From positions 50,432 through 114,431 of the forward strand of contig DCJK01000042.1 in the NCBI GenBank assembly GCA_002320005.1: DNA of 64,000 bases. The letters are read 5' to 3'. Origin of the DNA: Firmicutes bacterium UBA1702. Lineage in GTDB: Bacteria; Bacillota; Clostridia; Peptostreptococcales; Anaerovoracaceae. Below, one piece after another: positions 18,450-27,151 of this stretch; positions within the stretch are counted from its first letter, which is position 1, and each line of letters begins with the position of its first letter. The notes under the pieces were generated by a model that was not told the origin of the DNA, did no database searches, and saw only the letters and a list, made by a program, of their open reading frames with translations. The translations under genes and the position numbers were made by a program.

Positions 18450-18478
18450 ATTATACAAAAAGCACCAATATGTGTCAA
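18450..18478 (-). promoter_or_regulatory. Consensus sigma-A promoter of the Mrp antiporter operon
   Basis: TTGACA (18478-18473), a 17-base spacer and TATAAT (18455-18450) on the minus strand: a perfect match to the housekeeping consensus. The predicted start is near 18443, giving a leader of about 33 bases before mrpE. Confidence 0.85.
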
Positions 18479-18500
18479 GAAATTGCTAATGTATGATAAT

Positions 18501-18534
18501 GAAAAAACCCACAGAATCAACCTTCTGTGGGTTT
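18501..18534 (-). terminator. Intrinsic terminator of the spoIIIA operon
   Basis: A perfect 12-base-pair stem (AAACCCACAGAA with TTCTGTGGGTTT) with a 6-base loop. On the minus strand it runs into TTTTTTC. It lies 20 bases after the spoIIIAH stop and just before the Mrp promoter, separating the two operons. Confidence 0.9.
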
Positions 18535-18554
18535 GAACATGTATGAATATACGA

Positions 18555-19094
18555 TTAATATTTACTCTGTATCACAATTTTATCCGCAGTTTTTCCCGTT
18601 TCACGCATTACGATGTCACATATTTTTGCTACGGTGCCCGTATCCAGTTCCTGCTGATCAACTGTTACATTGATGCTGCTTTCAGTGATGAGTACAAAAG
18701 AGTCCGGAAGGCCCTTGGAATCTATCAGGCTTTCGATGGCAAGTTCCTTTTCCATATACTCCATGATTCTTTTCTTTTCTTCGGAAGCACTGGTTTTCTC
18801 CCCTTCACTTTTACTGTTATTTATTGTTGAGTCCAGAGTGGCTATCAATTTGTTTCTTTCAAGTTCAAGCTGCGCTCTCCTGGTCTCAAAGTCACCGGTG
18901 TTTTTTCCTTCTGCTTCGGACACTGCAAGGCTGTCTACCAGAACTTCCCCGTCATGAACAGGCACTTCATTTTTCTTCTCTACAGCAGAGGTCACTATCA
19001 GACCTGTTCCCATAACTGCCACCAGCCCCATGACTGCAAGCCTTTTGCTTTTATACAAAATATCCTTATAGCTGAACTTCTTTTTCAAAGTCAC
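18555..19094 (-). CDS. spoIIIAH: Stage III sporulation protein AH (SpoIIIAH-like)
   Basis: A 179-residue protein. It has one N-terminal membrane helix (AVMGLVAVMGTGLIVTSAV, about 20-38), an acidic/coiled stretch, and a C-terminal ring-building domain (ALQ-type region ELAIESLIDSKGLPDSFVLI ... IVMRETGKTADKIVIQSKY). In the mother cell it spans the outer forespore membrane and meets SpoIIQ, forming the feeding-tube channel. It is shorter than the roughly 215-residue Bacillus protein. The start is GTG, overlapping the spoIIIAG stop (GTGA). It is the last gene before the operon terminator. Confidence 0.88.
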   Translation of the reverse strand: MTLKKKFSYKDILYKSKRLAVMGLVAVMGTGLIVTSAVEKKNEVPVHDGEVLVDSLAVSEAEGKNTGDFETRRAQLELERNKLIATLDSTINNSKSEGEKTSASEEKKRIMEYMEKELAIESLIDSKGLPDSFVLITESSINVTVDQQELDTGTVAKICDIVMRETGKTADKIVIQSKY

Positions 19095-19453
19095 TCCTCC
19101 TGTTCTTTTTCAAATACTATTACGCTTGAAACCGGAATGTTATACAGCGTCGATACGCCCTTGGTAATATCATTGGCTATAACCGGGTCTGATCCCCCTT
19201 CTGCGATTACAATGACACCCGATACACTGCTGTCCTCATTGTACTGAACCATAGCTTCAACCTCACCTGCTCCTTTTATCCCCGAAAGCATATTGCAAAG
19301 CTTTTCTTCACTTCCTCCGTCTCTGTCTATTATCTGTTTTCGTCCGTCACTGCTTTCGGTTAGTATACTTAAAGCAAGAACTGCTACGGAAGCTATTATA
19401 AGCACAGTTATAAGCTTTATCAAATTTACTTTGCCGGCCATTTTCTCAAACAT
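19091..19453 (-). CDS. spoIIIAG: Stage III sporulation protein AG
   Basis: A 120-residue protein, shorter than the approximately 200 residues of Bacillus SpoIIIAG. One N-terminal membrane helix (LITVLIIASVAVLALSIL, about 13-31) precedes the domain EEKLCNMLSGIKGAGEVEAM ... GVIVIAEGGSDPVI. The motif GVIVVAEGG is typical of the family. Family members form a secretin-like ring in the mother-cell/forespore channel. The ATG follows AGGAGTGAGATT. It overlaps spoIIIAH by 4 bases. Confidence 0.88.
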   Translation of the reverse strand: MFEKMAGKVNLIKLITVLIIASVAVLALSILTESSDGRKQIIDRDGGSEEKLCNMLSGIKGAGEVEAMVQYNEDSSVSGVIVIAEGGSDPVIANDITKGVSTLYNIPVSSVIVFEKEQEE

Positions 19454-19491
19454 AATCTCACTCCTATTTATATGAATGTGTTTTTTTTATA

Positions 19492-19665
19492 TTACAACCC
19501 TTTGACTAAAACGATAACGGGTTCTGCTATTATGGCAAGAATAACAAGAGAAAAAATAAATCTTATATATTTATCCATTTTGGAGTCCGGAATTAAAATC
19601 TGAAAAAAAGTCAGAGAAATGATAACAAGGAATATATCTTTTACCCATATATATACCTGTTCCAT
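19492..19665 (-). CDS. spoIIIAF: Stage III sporulation protein AF, minimal form
   Basis: A 57-residue reading frame between spoIIIAE and spoIIIAG. Its ATG overlaps the spoIIIAE stop by one base (TGATG) and is preceded by GGAGG. The product is MEQVYIWVKDIFLVIISL, then FFQILIPDSKMDKYIRFIF and a second helix ending IVLVKGL. The two helices joined by L-x-P-x-x-K-M-x-K-Y match the N-terminus of SpoIIIAF. The family is usually about 200 residues with a soluble C-terminal domain, which is absent here: a TAA is followed by only 38 bases before spoIIIAG. It could be a natural minimal form or a truncation; no remnant of the missing domain is seen. Confidence 0.8.
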   Translation of the reverse strand: MEQVYIWVKDIFLVIISLTFFQILIPDSKMDKYIRFIFSLVILAIIAEPVIVLVKGL

Positions 19666-20750
19666 CAGTTCCCTCCTATTTTTATCACAATGGTTATAAA
19701 CATAATGAATAACAGCGAAGTGAAAAACATTACGGCAGCTATGGAAACCATGCAGCTTCCCATATCACTTAATGCGCCTGAAATCTTTGAGTCGGCTACA
19801 GGCTCTGCAAGTGCCCCGGTAAATTTATATATCAGAGCAGTCGTAAGTATTTTAACAAGAGGCACGGTGAGAAGCAGCAGAAGAATTATAATTCCGAAGA
19901 TCCCAAGAACACTTTTGATTGATGACATACAGCGCAGAAATAGCTCTACTGTATCAGAAGTGAATCCCCCTACGATAGGAATGAAATTGCTCATGGAGTA
20001 CTTGGCTGTGTTAATCAATATTCCGTCGGATGTATCGGTTAGAAGCCCCTGTATACTGATAACTCCTGTCATTATCACTAGGAGCATGCCTACAACAGCA
20101 ACAGAGGCATTTCTTATAAGTTTTGCAAGTTTATTTACATAATCTTTTTCTGTTAAACAATTTATGAGACCCAGTATAGTTGAAACAAATAATGCCGGAA
20201 GAACAAAAGTCTTGATTATAAAGCCTATCCCTGTTACGGATCCTATGATCATAGGACTCAGCACTGTGCCTGAAGTTACCGAACCTGTTGCAATCAGCAC
20301 GCCTATAAGAACCGGCATCAATATCTCCATAGTATTCACCATTGTAGCTACCGAATCTATAGCCAATGCATATGTATCTTTAAAGCTGCTTATACAGAGG
20401 CCGGATATAATCATGCTGCAAATGAGTATGCTTATGTCTGATACAGAGCGGCTGCTGAAGGATGTGGACAGACCTTTTAGGATTCCGATTATTATGCATA
20501 TTATGAGTATTTCGACGCATAATATCAGAGCCCCTTTTATTTCCAGCAAAAACAGATCCCTGAATGTTTCTATTATTCCGGGGTTATTAAAGATGCTTTG
20601 ACCCTGTGACATTGCTTCAAGGATGTTTTCAGCAGAGAATTCTGAAGCAAGCCCTTCTGTAAGGTCGGATGCTTCATTTAGAAGACTGTCCAGATTTTCA
20701 TCGCCGGTTACATTATGAAATTGTTCTTTAAGTATCTGTTCGTAATCCAT
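19665..20750 (-). CDS. spoIIIAE: Stage III sporulation protein AE
   Basis: A 361-residue polytopic membrane protein. Family features are FRDLFLLEIKGALILCVEIL, the glycine/threonine-rich LMPVLIGVLIATGSVTSGTV, and KYSMSNFIPIVGGFTSDTVE. SpoIIIAE is a core part of the A-Q channel. Bacillus SpoIIIAE carries a cleaved signal peptide; no clear one is visible in the acidic N-terminus here (MDYEQILKEQFHNVTGDENL). It overlaps spoIIIAD by one base at its start and spoIIIAF by one base at its end. Confidence 0.93.
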   Translation of the reverse strand: MDYEQILKEQFHNVTGDENLDSLLNEASDLTEGLASEFSAENILEAMSQGQSIFNNPGIIETFRDLFLLEIKGALILCVEILIICIIIGILKGLSTSFSSRSVSDISILICSMIISGLCISSFKDTYALAIDSVATMVNTMEILMPVLIGVLIATGSVTSGTVLSPMIIGSVTGIGFIIKTFVLPALFVSTILGLINCLTEKDYVNKLAKLIRNASVAVVGMLLVIMTGVISIQGLLTDTSDGILINTAKYSMSNFIPIVGGFTSDTVELFLRCMSSIKSVLGIFGIIILLLLLTVPLVKILTTALIYKFTGALAEPVADSKISGALSDMGSCMVSIAAVMFFTSLLFIMFITIVIKIGGN

Positions 20751-21136
20751 TAAATTAAATTGTCAAGCAGATCCAAGAGGGAAACGAATACAGGCAGCGC
20801 GGCAAAAAATATAGCTACTTTTCCTGCCAGCTCAATTTTGCCTGCTATAGATTTTTCTCCCGCATCCTGACATATGGCTGAAGCAAATTCTGTTATGTAG
20901 GCTATCCCCAGCACTTTCAGAATTACAGGAAAATATTCTCTTCCGTAAGTAAGCCCTCCGTAAATTTCAGAAATAAAATCGAAGCCATATTTGAGGTTTT
21001 CCACAATGAAATAAAGCATAATAATGCTTGCGCACAATGTTACCTCAACCGTAAATTCAGGATTATATATTTTTATCAATGCTATAATTATTATAGCTGT
21101 AATGCCTATCAGACATATTTTAACAAGAGCTGTCAT
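20750..21136 (-). CDS. spoIIIAD: Stage III sporulation protein AD
   Basis: A 128-residue protein with four membrane helices. The motifs YFPVILKVLGIAYITEFASA and CQDAGEKSIAGKIELAGKVA are diagnostic for SpoIIIAD. It resembles FliQ-type export gate components in the type III-like model of the A-Q complex. It starts two bases after the spoIIIAC stop and its stop overlaps the spoIIIAE ATG. Confidence 0.93.
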   Translation of the reverse strand: MTALVKICLIGITAIIIIALIKIYNPEFTVEVTLCASIIMLYFIVENLKYGFDFISEIYGGLTYGREYFPVILKVLGIAYITEFASAICQDAGEKSIAGKIELAGKVAIFFAALPVFVSLLDLLDNLI

Positions 21137-21138
21137 CT

Positions 21139-21339
21139 CTAAAATTCCAGAAATACTTTAACGGTATCAAAAAATTCACTTATCATTTTTATGATTATTG
21201 CAAGGACAATTATCACTCCCGCCAGAGTTGTCATCATTGCTTCTTCTTCTCTTCCCGCTTTATTGAGAATCTGATTAAGAAGTGCTATCGCTATTCCTAT
21301 TGCAGCTATTTTGAATAATACATCAATATCAAAGGACAT
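21139..21339 (-). CDS. spoIIIAC: Stage III sporulation protein AC
   Basis: A 66-residue protein with two membrane helices (VLFKIAAIGIAIALLNQIL; TTLAGVIIVLAIIIKMIS) and the central KAGREEEAMM turn, exactly the size and pattern of SpoIIIAC. AAGGAG precedes the ATG. It belongs to the same small membrane family as SpoIIIAD. Confidence 0.93.
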   Translation of the reverse strand: MSFDIDVLFKIAAIGIAIALLNQILNKAGREEEAMMTTLAGVIIVLAIIIKMISEFFDTVKVFLEF

Positions 21340-21352
21340 CCCGTTCTCCTTT

Positions 21353-21868
21353 TTACATAAGTAATATTGCGCCCGCTGCGCCTATGAAAAAACCTAATTT
21401 TGAATACATAGGCCCCTTTTTTCTATATTCTTCTGCAGCCTGAAGCATCTGCATATGCAGTTTTTCTTCAAGGTAAGCAAAGCTGTCAAGATGATTCTCA
21501 TAGTCAGTCTGACCGAGGAAACGGCCCGGGTATTTGAATATTTCCAGATCATCATGAGAAAGAGGCTCATCTCTGTACACCTGTTTCACGCTCTGAGGCC
21601 ATATTTCTGCGATTCCAAGTCTTTTTCTGCTGATTTTCGAGGAAATGTCCGATAAAAGATAAATCGCCTTGGAATCGTCTGTTTTTTCCACCCTTCGAAA
21701 GATATCAGGAAGCGGTTCTTTCATATAATTTATTCTGCTTTTCAGGTCCATTATCATTTTCATATAATCTTCCAGTAAATAAATCCGTCTTTTAAGGCGG
21801 TATGCTTTCATTATGCCTGCCAGCCCTGAGGCTGTTATAAGCCCTATGATGCCTATTATTTTAAGCAC
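21353..21868 (-). CDS. spoIIIAB: Stage III sporulation protein AB
   Basis: A 171-residue protein, the same length as in Bacillus. It has an N-terminal helix (VLKIIGIIGLITASGLAGIM) and a C-terminal helix (KLGFFIGAAGAILLM), separated by a helical cytoplasmic domain. The pattern resembles type II/IV secretion GspF-like proteins. I chose GTG at 21868, 6 bases after GGAGA and inside the end of spoIIIAA. An ATG at 21904 would add 12 residues without a ribosome-binding site. Confidence 0.9.
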   Translation of the reverse strand: MLKIIGIIGLITASGLAGIMKAYRLKRRIYLLEDYMKMIMDLKSRINYMKEPLPDIFRRVEKTDDSKAIYLLSDISSKISRKRLGIAEIWPQSVKQVYRDEPLSHDDLEIFKYPGRFLGQTDYENHLDSFAYLEEKLHMQMLQAAEEYRKKGPMYSKLGFFIGAAGAILLM

Positions 21869-22736
21869 TTTCAATCTCCTTAATTGTACCGGGACCTTTC
21901 TCACAGGAAAGATATATTATATTACGGAATATACCTTTTTCTGCAAGATATCCTATGGAAGAATTCATAACATCATCTCTGTCTGATCCATGAATGGATG
22001 TGACTATTCCCACGCCTGCATTTATGCATTGTTCTATTGCTTCGGCATCACCCTTCATTCCTATTTCATCGGTTATAATTACATCAGGCGACATAGATCG
22101 AATAAGCATAAGCATGCCGGTTTTTTTCGTGCATCCATCAAGCACGTCTGTTCTGGGGCCCAGATCAAAGCTCGGTGACGAATCATACATACCTGCGATT
22201 TCAGAACGTTCATCACATATAGATACTTTTATCTGTCTCAAGCTGAAAATTCTCGCAATATCTCTTAAAAGTGTTGTCTTACCGCAGCCGGGAGGAGAGA
22301 CTATCAATGTATTAACAGGTCTGGATCCTTCTATCAGAACAGGAATAAGAGGGTTTGCGCAGCCTTTAATTTCTTTGGCAAATCGTATATTGACAGAACT
22401 TATTTCTTTTATAAGCGTCGGCATCCCCTCTTTTACGACGGCTTTACCGCATACCCCTACTCTATGTCCTCCGTTTATGGTTACAAAGCCTTTTGCCAGT
22501 TCCTCTTCGTAAGCATAATAAGAAAATTTTACAAGACCTGTGAGTGTTTTCTGAAGGTCATCCTTTGTGACTATTCTCATAAGAAGTCTTTCCTGACCTG
22601 CGTGCTGTATCCTTACGCTTTGGTTGCACCTCATCCTTATTTCCTCCAAGTCTGCAAGAACTGAAGCAGGAAGCATCGAAATCTCTTCACTTACTCTCTG
22701 AGGAAGGTTGCTTAAAATTTCATTTAAAGTATCCAT
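21861..22736 (-). CDS. spoIIIAA: Stage III sporulation protein AA (ATPase)
   Basis: A 291-residue cytoplasmic ATPase related to type II/IV secretion ATPases. Walker A is VSPPGCGKTTLLRD near residue 148. The Walker B-like VIITDEIGMKGDAEAI and the STSIHGSD segment follow, and the ending resembles other SpoIIIAA proteins. It should power assembly or transport through the channel in the mother cell. It is the first gene of the operon, with GAGGACAAAGTC before the ATG and a sigma-E-like promoter upstream. Confidence 0.95.
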   Translation of the reverse strand: MDTLNEILSNLPQRVSEEISMLPASVLADLEEIRMRCNQSVRIQHAGQERLLMRIVTKDDLQKTLTGLVKFSYYAYEEELAKGFVTINGGHRVGVCGKAVVKEGMPTLIKEISSVNIRFAKEIKGCANPLIPVLIEGSRPVNTLIVSPPGCGKTTLLRDIARIFSLRQIKVSICDERSEIAGMYDSSPSFDLGPRTDVLDGCTKKTGMLMLIRSMSPDVIITDEIGMKGDAEAIEQCINAGVGIVTSIHGSDRDDVMNSSIGYLAEKGIFRNIIYLSCEKGPGTIKEIESA

Positions 22737-22766
22737 GACTTTGTCCTCTTTTCTTTTGATTATTAC

Positions 22767-22795
22767 AGTCTATGAATAGGACAAGGTTTTATGAC
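22767..22795 (-). promoter_or_regulatory. Sigma-E-like promoter of the spoIIIA operon
   Basis: On the minus strand GTCATAAA (22795-22788), a 13-base spacer and CATAGACT (22774-22767). These closely fit the mother-cell sigma-E consensus (GKCATATT / CATACAnT). The Bacillus spoIIIA operon is sigma-E dependent, so the match is expected. Predicted start near 22760. Confidence 0.6.
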
Positions 22796-22813
22796 AAAGA
22801 AAAATAAAGATAT

Positions 22814-22855
22814 AAAAAAAGAGCACCTGCAAGGATGCTTATCCGTTGAGATGCT
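22814..22855 (-). terminator. Intrinsic terminator of the leu-ilv operon
   Basis: On the minus strand GAGCATCT pairs with AGGTGCTC (8 pairs, one wobble). An inner GGAT-AAGC-ATCC hairpin lies in the loop, and a run of seven T follows. It lies 12 bases after the ilvE stop and ends the branched-chain operon before the spoIIIA promoter. Confidence 0.8.
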
Positions 22856-22867
22856 CTCATTCGCTCT

Positions 22868-23935
22868 TTATACCGGTACTATCCAGCCGTGAGTGTCTTC
22901 TCTTTCGCCGGTCTGAATTCCGTAAAGCTCGTCATATAATCTCTGAGAAAGTTCACCTATCTCGTTGTTGTTTATAACCAATGTCTTTCCTTCCCAGAAA
23001 AGTTCTCCTACAGGAGAAATAACTGCAGCAGTGCCGGTGGCAAAGACTTCTTCCAGTTTGCCTTCCTCCCCTGCTTTAAAGACATCTTCGATGGTGAATC
23101 TGGTCTCATTTACTTTATATCCCCAGTCTTTCATAACTTCTATCATAGATGCTCTGGTAATTCCCGGAAGGATGGTTCCGATCAGCGAAGAAGTGTATAT
23201 TTCGCCGTCGATTTTAAAGAATGCATTGGATGTGCCGATTTCTTCAACATATTTCTTTTCTTTGGCATCAAGCCAGAGAACCTGATCGAATCCCATATCG
23301 TGGGCCTTCTTTTCAGCAATCATTGCTGCGGCATAATTGCCTCCTATCTTGGCAAAACCGGTGCCTCCCATGGCAGATCTTATGTATTCATTTTCAACAT
23401 ATATTCTTGTAGGTGCCAATCCATGTTCATAGTATGGTCCTACAGGACTTAATATTATTATGAATTTAAATGTGTTTGAAACAGCAACACCCAGTTTGGG
23501 TTCAGTGCCTATCATAAAAGGTCTGATGTAAAGAGATGTGTCTTTTCCTTCAGGTATCCAGTCTTTATCTACATCCACAACAGCTTTCACTGCATCGACA
23601 AAAAGTTCTTCATCTATTTCAGGCATGCACATTCTTCTGTTGGTGTTATTTGTTCTCTTGGCGTTCATGTCAGGTCTGAAAAGCTGTACTCTTCCTTCTT
23701 TTGTTTTGTATGCCTTAAGACCTTCAAACATTTCCTGACCATAGTGAAAAACGATGCTGGCAGGATCCAGTTCAAGAGGTGCGTAAGGGACTATGCGTCC
23801 GTCATGCCAGCCATTCTCATTGTCATAGTCCATTACGAACATATGATCCGTAAACACTTTTCCGAAAGTAAGATTCTTCGGATCAGGTTTCTGTTTAGGT
23901 GAAGTTGTGAGGGTTATTTTAAATTGATTTTTCAT
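22868..23935 (-). CDS. ilvE: Branched-chain amino acid aminotransferase
   Basis: A 355-residue fold-type IV PLP enzyme that aminates the 2-oxo acids to leucine, isoleucine and valine. Motifs: FHYGQEMFEGLKAYKTKEG; the lysine region GGNYAAAMIAEKKAHDMGFD; YVEEIGTSNAFF; LPGITRASMIE; and EVFATGTAAVISPVG. The ATG at 23935 has GGAGG at 8 bases. A reading from 24016 would overlap the end of ilvD and add a non-family N-terminus. It is the last gene of the operon, 20 bases after ilvD. Confidence 0.95.
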   Translation of the reverse strand: MKNQFKITLTTSPKQKPDPKNLTFGKVFTDHMFVMDYDNENGWHDGRIVPYAPLELDPASIVFHYGQEMFEGLKAYKTKEGRVQLFRPDMNAKRTNNTNRRMCMPEIDEELFVDAVKAVVDVDKDWIPEGKDTSLYIRPFMIGTEPKLGVAVSNTFKFIIILSPVGPYYEHGLAPTRIYVENEYIRSAMGGTGFAKIGGNYAAAMIAEKKAHDMGFDQVLWLDAKEKKYVEEIGTSNAFFKIDGEIYTSSLIGTILPGITRASMIEVMKDWGYKVNETRFTIEDVFKAGEEGKLEEVFATGTAAVISPVGELFWEGKTLVINNNEIGELSQRLYDELYGIQTGEREDTHGWIVPV

Positions 23936-23955
23936 GGTCATTTCCTCCAAGTGTG

Positions 23956-25620
23956 CTACTTTAAAACTGCGCCCGTATTTGCTGAGGATACCAGCCTGGA
24001 ATATCTCTCCAGCCATCCGCTCTTTACTTTCTGTTCGGGTTTCACGTAAGAATCCCTGCGTTTTGCGAATTCTTCATCAGAAACGCGAGCGTTTATTGAA
24101 TATTCAGGAATATTTATGTCTATTATGTCGCCTTCTTCAATAAGGCCGATGAGACCTCCGTCTGCGGCTTCAGGACTTACGTGTCCTATGGATGCACCTC
24201 GGCTTGCGCCGCTGAAACGTCCGTCCGTTATCAGGGCAACGGTCTTGTCGAGATTCATTCCGGCAAGGGCGCTGGTAGGATTGAGCATTTCTCTCATTCC
24301 GGGACCGCCTTTAGGACCTTCATATCTGATAACAACGACTTCTCCATCTTTTATGCTTCCTGCATAGATAGCTTCAATAGCTTCTTCCTCACTGTTAAAT
24401 ACTCTTGCCGGACCTGAGTGTACAAGCATCTCAGGAGCAACTGCGCTTCTCTTTATGACACACCCGTCCTGAGCTATATTTCCCCATAGGATTGCAATTC
24501 CGCCTGTTTCGCTATATGGATTGTCGATAGGTCTTATTGCATCCGTGTTTTTAATAGGCCTGTCTTTGATGTTTTCTGCTACGGTTTTTCCTGTAACCGT
24601 CGGAAGTGAAGTGTCTATCAGATTCTTTGAGGCAAGTTGTGCCATTACTGCCTGAACTCCTCCTCCGTTGTCAAGGTCATGCATATGGGTGCCTCCTGCA
24701 GGTGCAAGATGACACAGGTTAGGTGTTACGCTGCTTATCTCGTTAAATACATTTAAGTCAAGCTTTATATCTGCCTCGTGGGCAATAGCAAGAAGATGCA
24801 GAACGCTGTTTGATGAGCATCCAAGAGCCATATCACATGCTATAGCATTTCTGATGGACTTCTCAGTGATGATATCTCTGGCCTTTATGTCCTTTTTAAC
24901 CAGATTCATTACCGCCATACCTGCATGCTTTGCCAGCATTATTCTTCTGCTTGATACTGCAGGAATGCTTCCGTTACCAGGCAGCGCAATGCCTATAGCC
25001 TCGCAGAGACAGTTCATGCTGTTGGCAGTATACATGCCTGAACAAGAGCCGCATCCCGGGCATACATTCTGTTCATATTCCAAGAGACCTTCATCATCGA
25101 TCAGACCGGCCTTTCTTGCGCCTACAGCTTCAAACATCTTGGAAAGGCTTGTCTCGGTTCCGCTTACAAGACCTGACATCATAGGTCCTCCGGAGCATAC
25201 CACTGCAGGGATATTCATCCTTACAGCAGCCATTACCATTCCGGGAACGATTTTATCACAGTTGGGAACAAGAACAGCTCCGTCAAAAGCATGTGCCATA
25301 ACCATGGTTTCAACACTGTCAGCTATAAGTTCACGACTTGCCAGAGAATATTTCATTCCGATGTGTCCCATAGCTATTCCGTCACATACGCCTATGGCAG
25401 GTACCATTATAGGTGTTCCTCCCGCCATTCTTACGCCTGCTTTTACAGCTTCCGTTATCTTGTCAAGGTGCATGTGCCCCGGCACTATTTCACTATGAGC
25501 TGAAACAACGGCAATCAGCGGCTTCTCCAGTTCCTCTTCTGTGTATCCCATGGCATAGAAAAGGCTTCTCATAGGAGCCTTTTCTATGCCTTCTGTAACC
25601 TGTTTACTTCTCAATTTCAT
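23956..25620 (-). CDS. ilvD: Dihydroxy-acid dehydratase
   Basis: A 554-residue Fe-S dehydratase that converts dihydroxy-acids to 2-oxo acids, shared by the valine/leucine and isoleucine branches. Cluster-binding cysteines are in [10 protein letters not shown] and [39 protein letters not shown] and [20 protein letters not shown] are family blocks. It starts 19 bases after the ilvC stop with GAGGACAGCAGAT before the ATG. Confidence 0.96.
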   Translation of the reverse strand: MKLRSKQVTEGIEKAPMRSLFYAMGYTEEELEKPLIAVVSAHSEIVPGHMHLDKITEAVKAGVRMAGGTPIMVPAIGVCDGIAMGHIGMKYSLASRELIADSVETMVMAHAFDGAVLVPNCDKIVPGMVMAAVRMNIPAVVCSGGPMMSGLVSGTETSLSKMFEAVGARKAGLIDDEGLLEYEQNVCPGCGSCSGMYTANSMNCLCEAIGIALPGNGSIPAVSSRRIMLAKHAGMAVMNLVKKDIKARDIITEKSIRNAIACDMALGCSSNSVLHLLAIAHEADIKLDLNVFNEISSVTPNLCHLAPAGGTHMHDLDNGGGVQAVMAQLASKNLIDTSLPTVTGKTVAENIKDRPIKNTDAIRPIDNPYSETGGIAILWGNIAQDGCVIKRSAVAPEMLVHSGPARVFNSEEEAIEAIYAGSIKDGEVVVIRYEGPKGGPGMREMLNPTSALAGMNLDKTVALITDGRFSGASRGASIGHVSPEAADGGLIGLIEEGDIIDINIPEYSINARVSDEEFAKRRDSYVKPEQKVKSGWLERYSRLVSSANTGAVLK

Positions 25621-25639
25621 ATCTGCTGTCCTCGCGAAA

Positions 25640-26665
<1,026 letters not shown>

Positions 26666-27139
26666 TTATTTTTCGATACCGGTAACACCGGTTCTGCAAA
26701 TATCAACTATGTCGTAATCCTCCAGGATTTTCAGAAAAGCATCTAATTTTTCAGGGCTGCCTGTAAGTTCAAGAACCATTGTTTCTTTTTCAAGGCTGAT
26801 TATTTTAGCTCTGTAGATGTCTGTTATTTCCTTTATCTCTCTTCTTTTTTCCTTATCTGCCGCTACTTTTACCATGAGAAGTTCTCTAAAGAAGCTCTTC
26901 TTGCTGTCGAGGGTCTTTATACTCCTGACAACTTCCAGCTTTTCTGTCTGTGACACAATCTGATGTAAGGTCAGATTATCGCCTTCAAACACAACAGTTA
27001 TTCTTGAAATATCAGGATTGTTGGTTGCCGAAACGGTGAGGGAGTCAATATTGAATCCTCTTCTTCCATATAGGCTTACTATTCTCGTCAATACATTAGC
27101 TTTATTATCTACATAAATGCTGACTACTTCTTTCTTCAT
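26666..27139 (-). CDS. ilvN: Acetolactate synthase small (regulatory) subunit
   Basis: A 157-residue regulatory subunit. The N-terminal ACT domain (ISIYVDNKANVLTRIVSLYG-like; RRGFNIDSLTVS) is where valine feedback acts in the family. A C-terminal domain with RELLMVKVAADKEKRREIKE and ELTGSPEKLDAFLKIL follows. The gene follows ilvB by 12 bases (GGGAGG before the ATG), the usual IlvB-IlvN pairing. Confidence 0.94.
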   Translation of the reverse strand: MKKEVVSIYVDNKANVLTRIVSLYGRRGFNIDSLTVSATNNPDISRITVVFEGDNLTLHQIVSQTEKLEVVRSIKTLDSKKSFFRELLMVKVAADKEKRREIKEITDIYRAKIISLEKETMVLELTGSPEKLDAFLKILEDYDIVDICRTGVTGIEK

Positions 27140-27151
27140 GTTATCCCTCCC

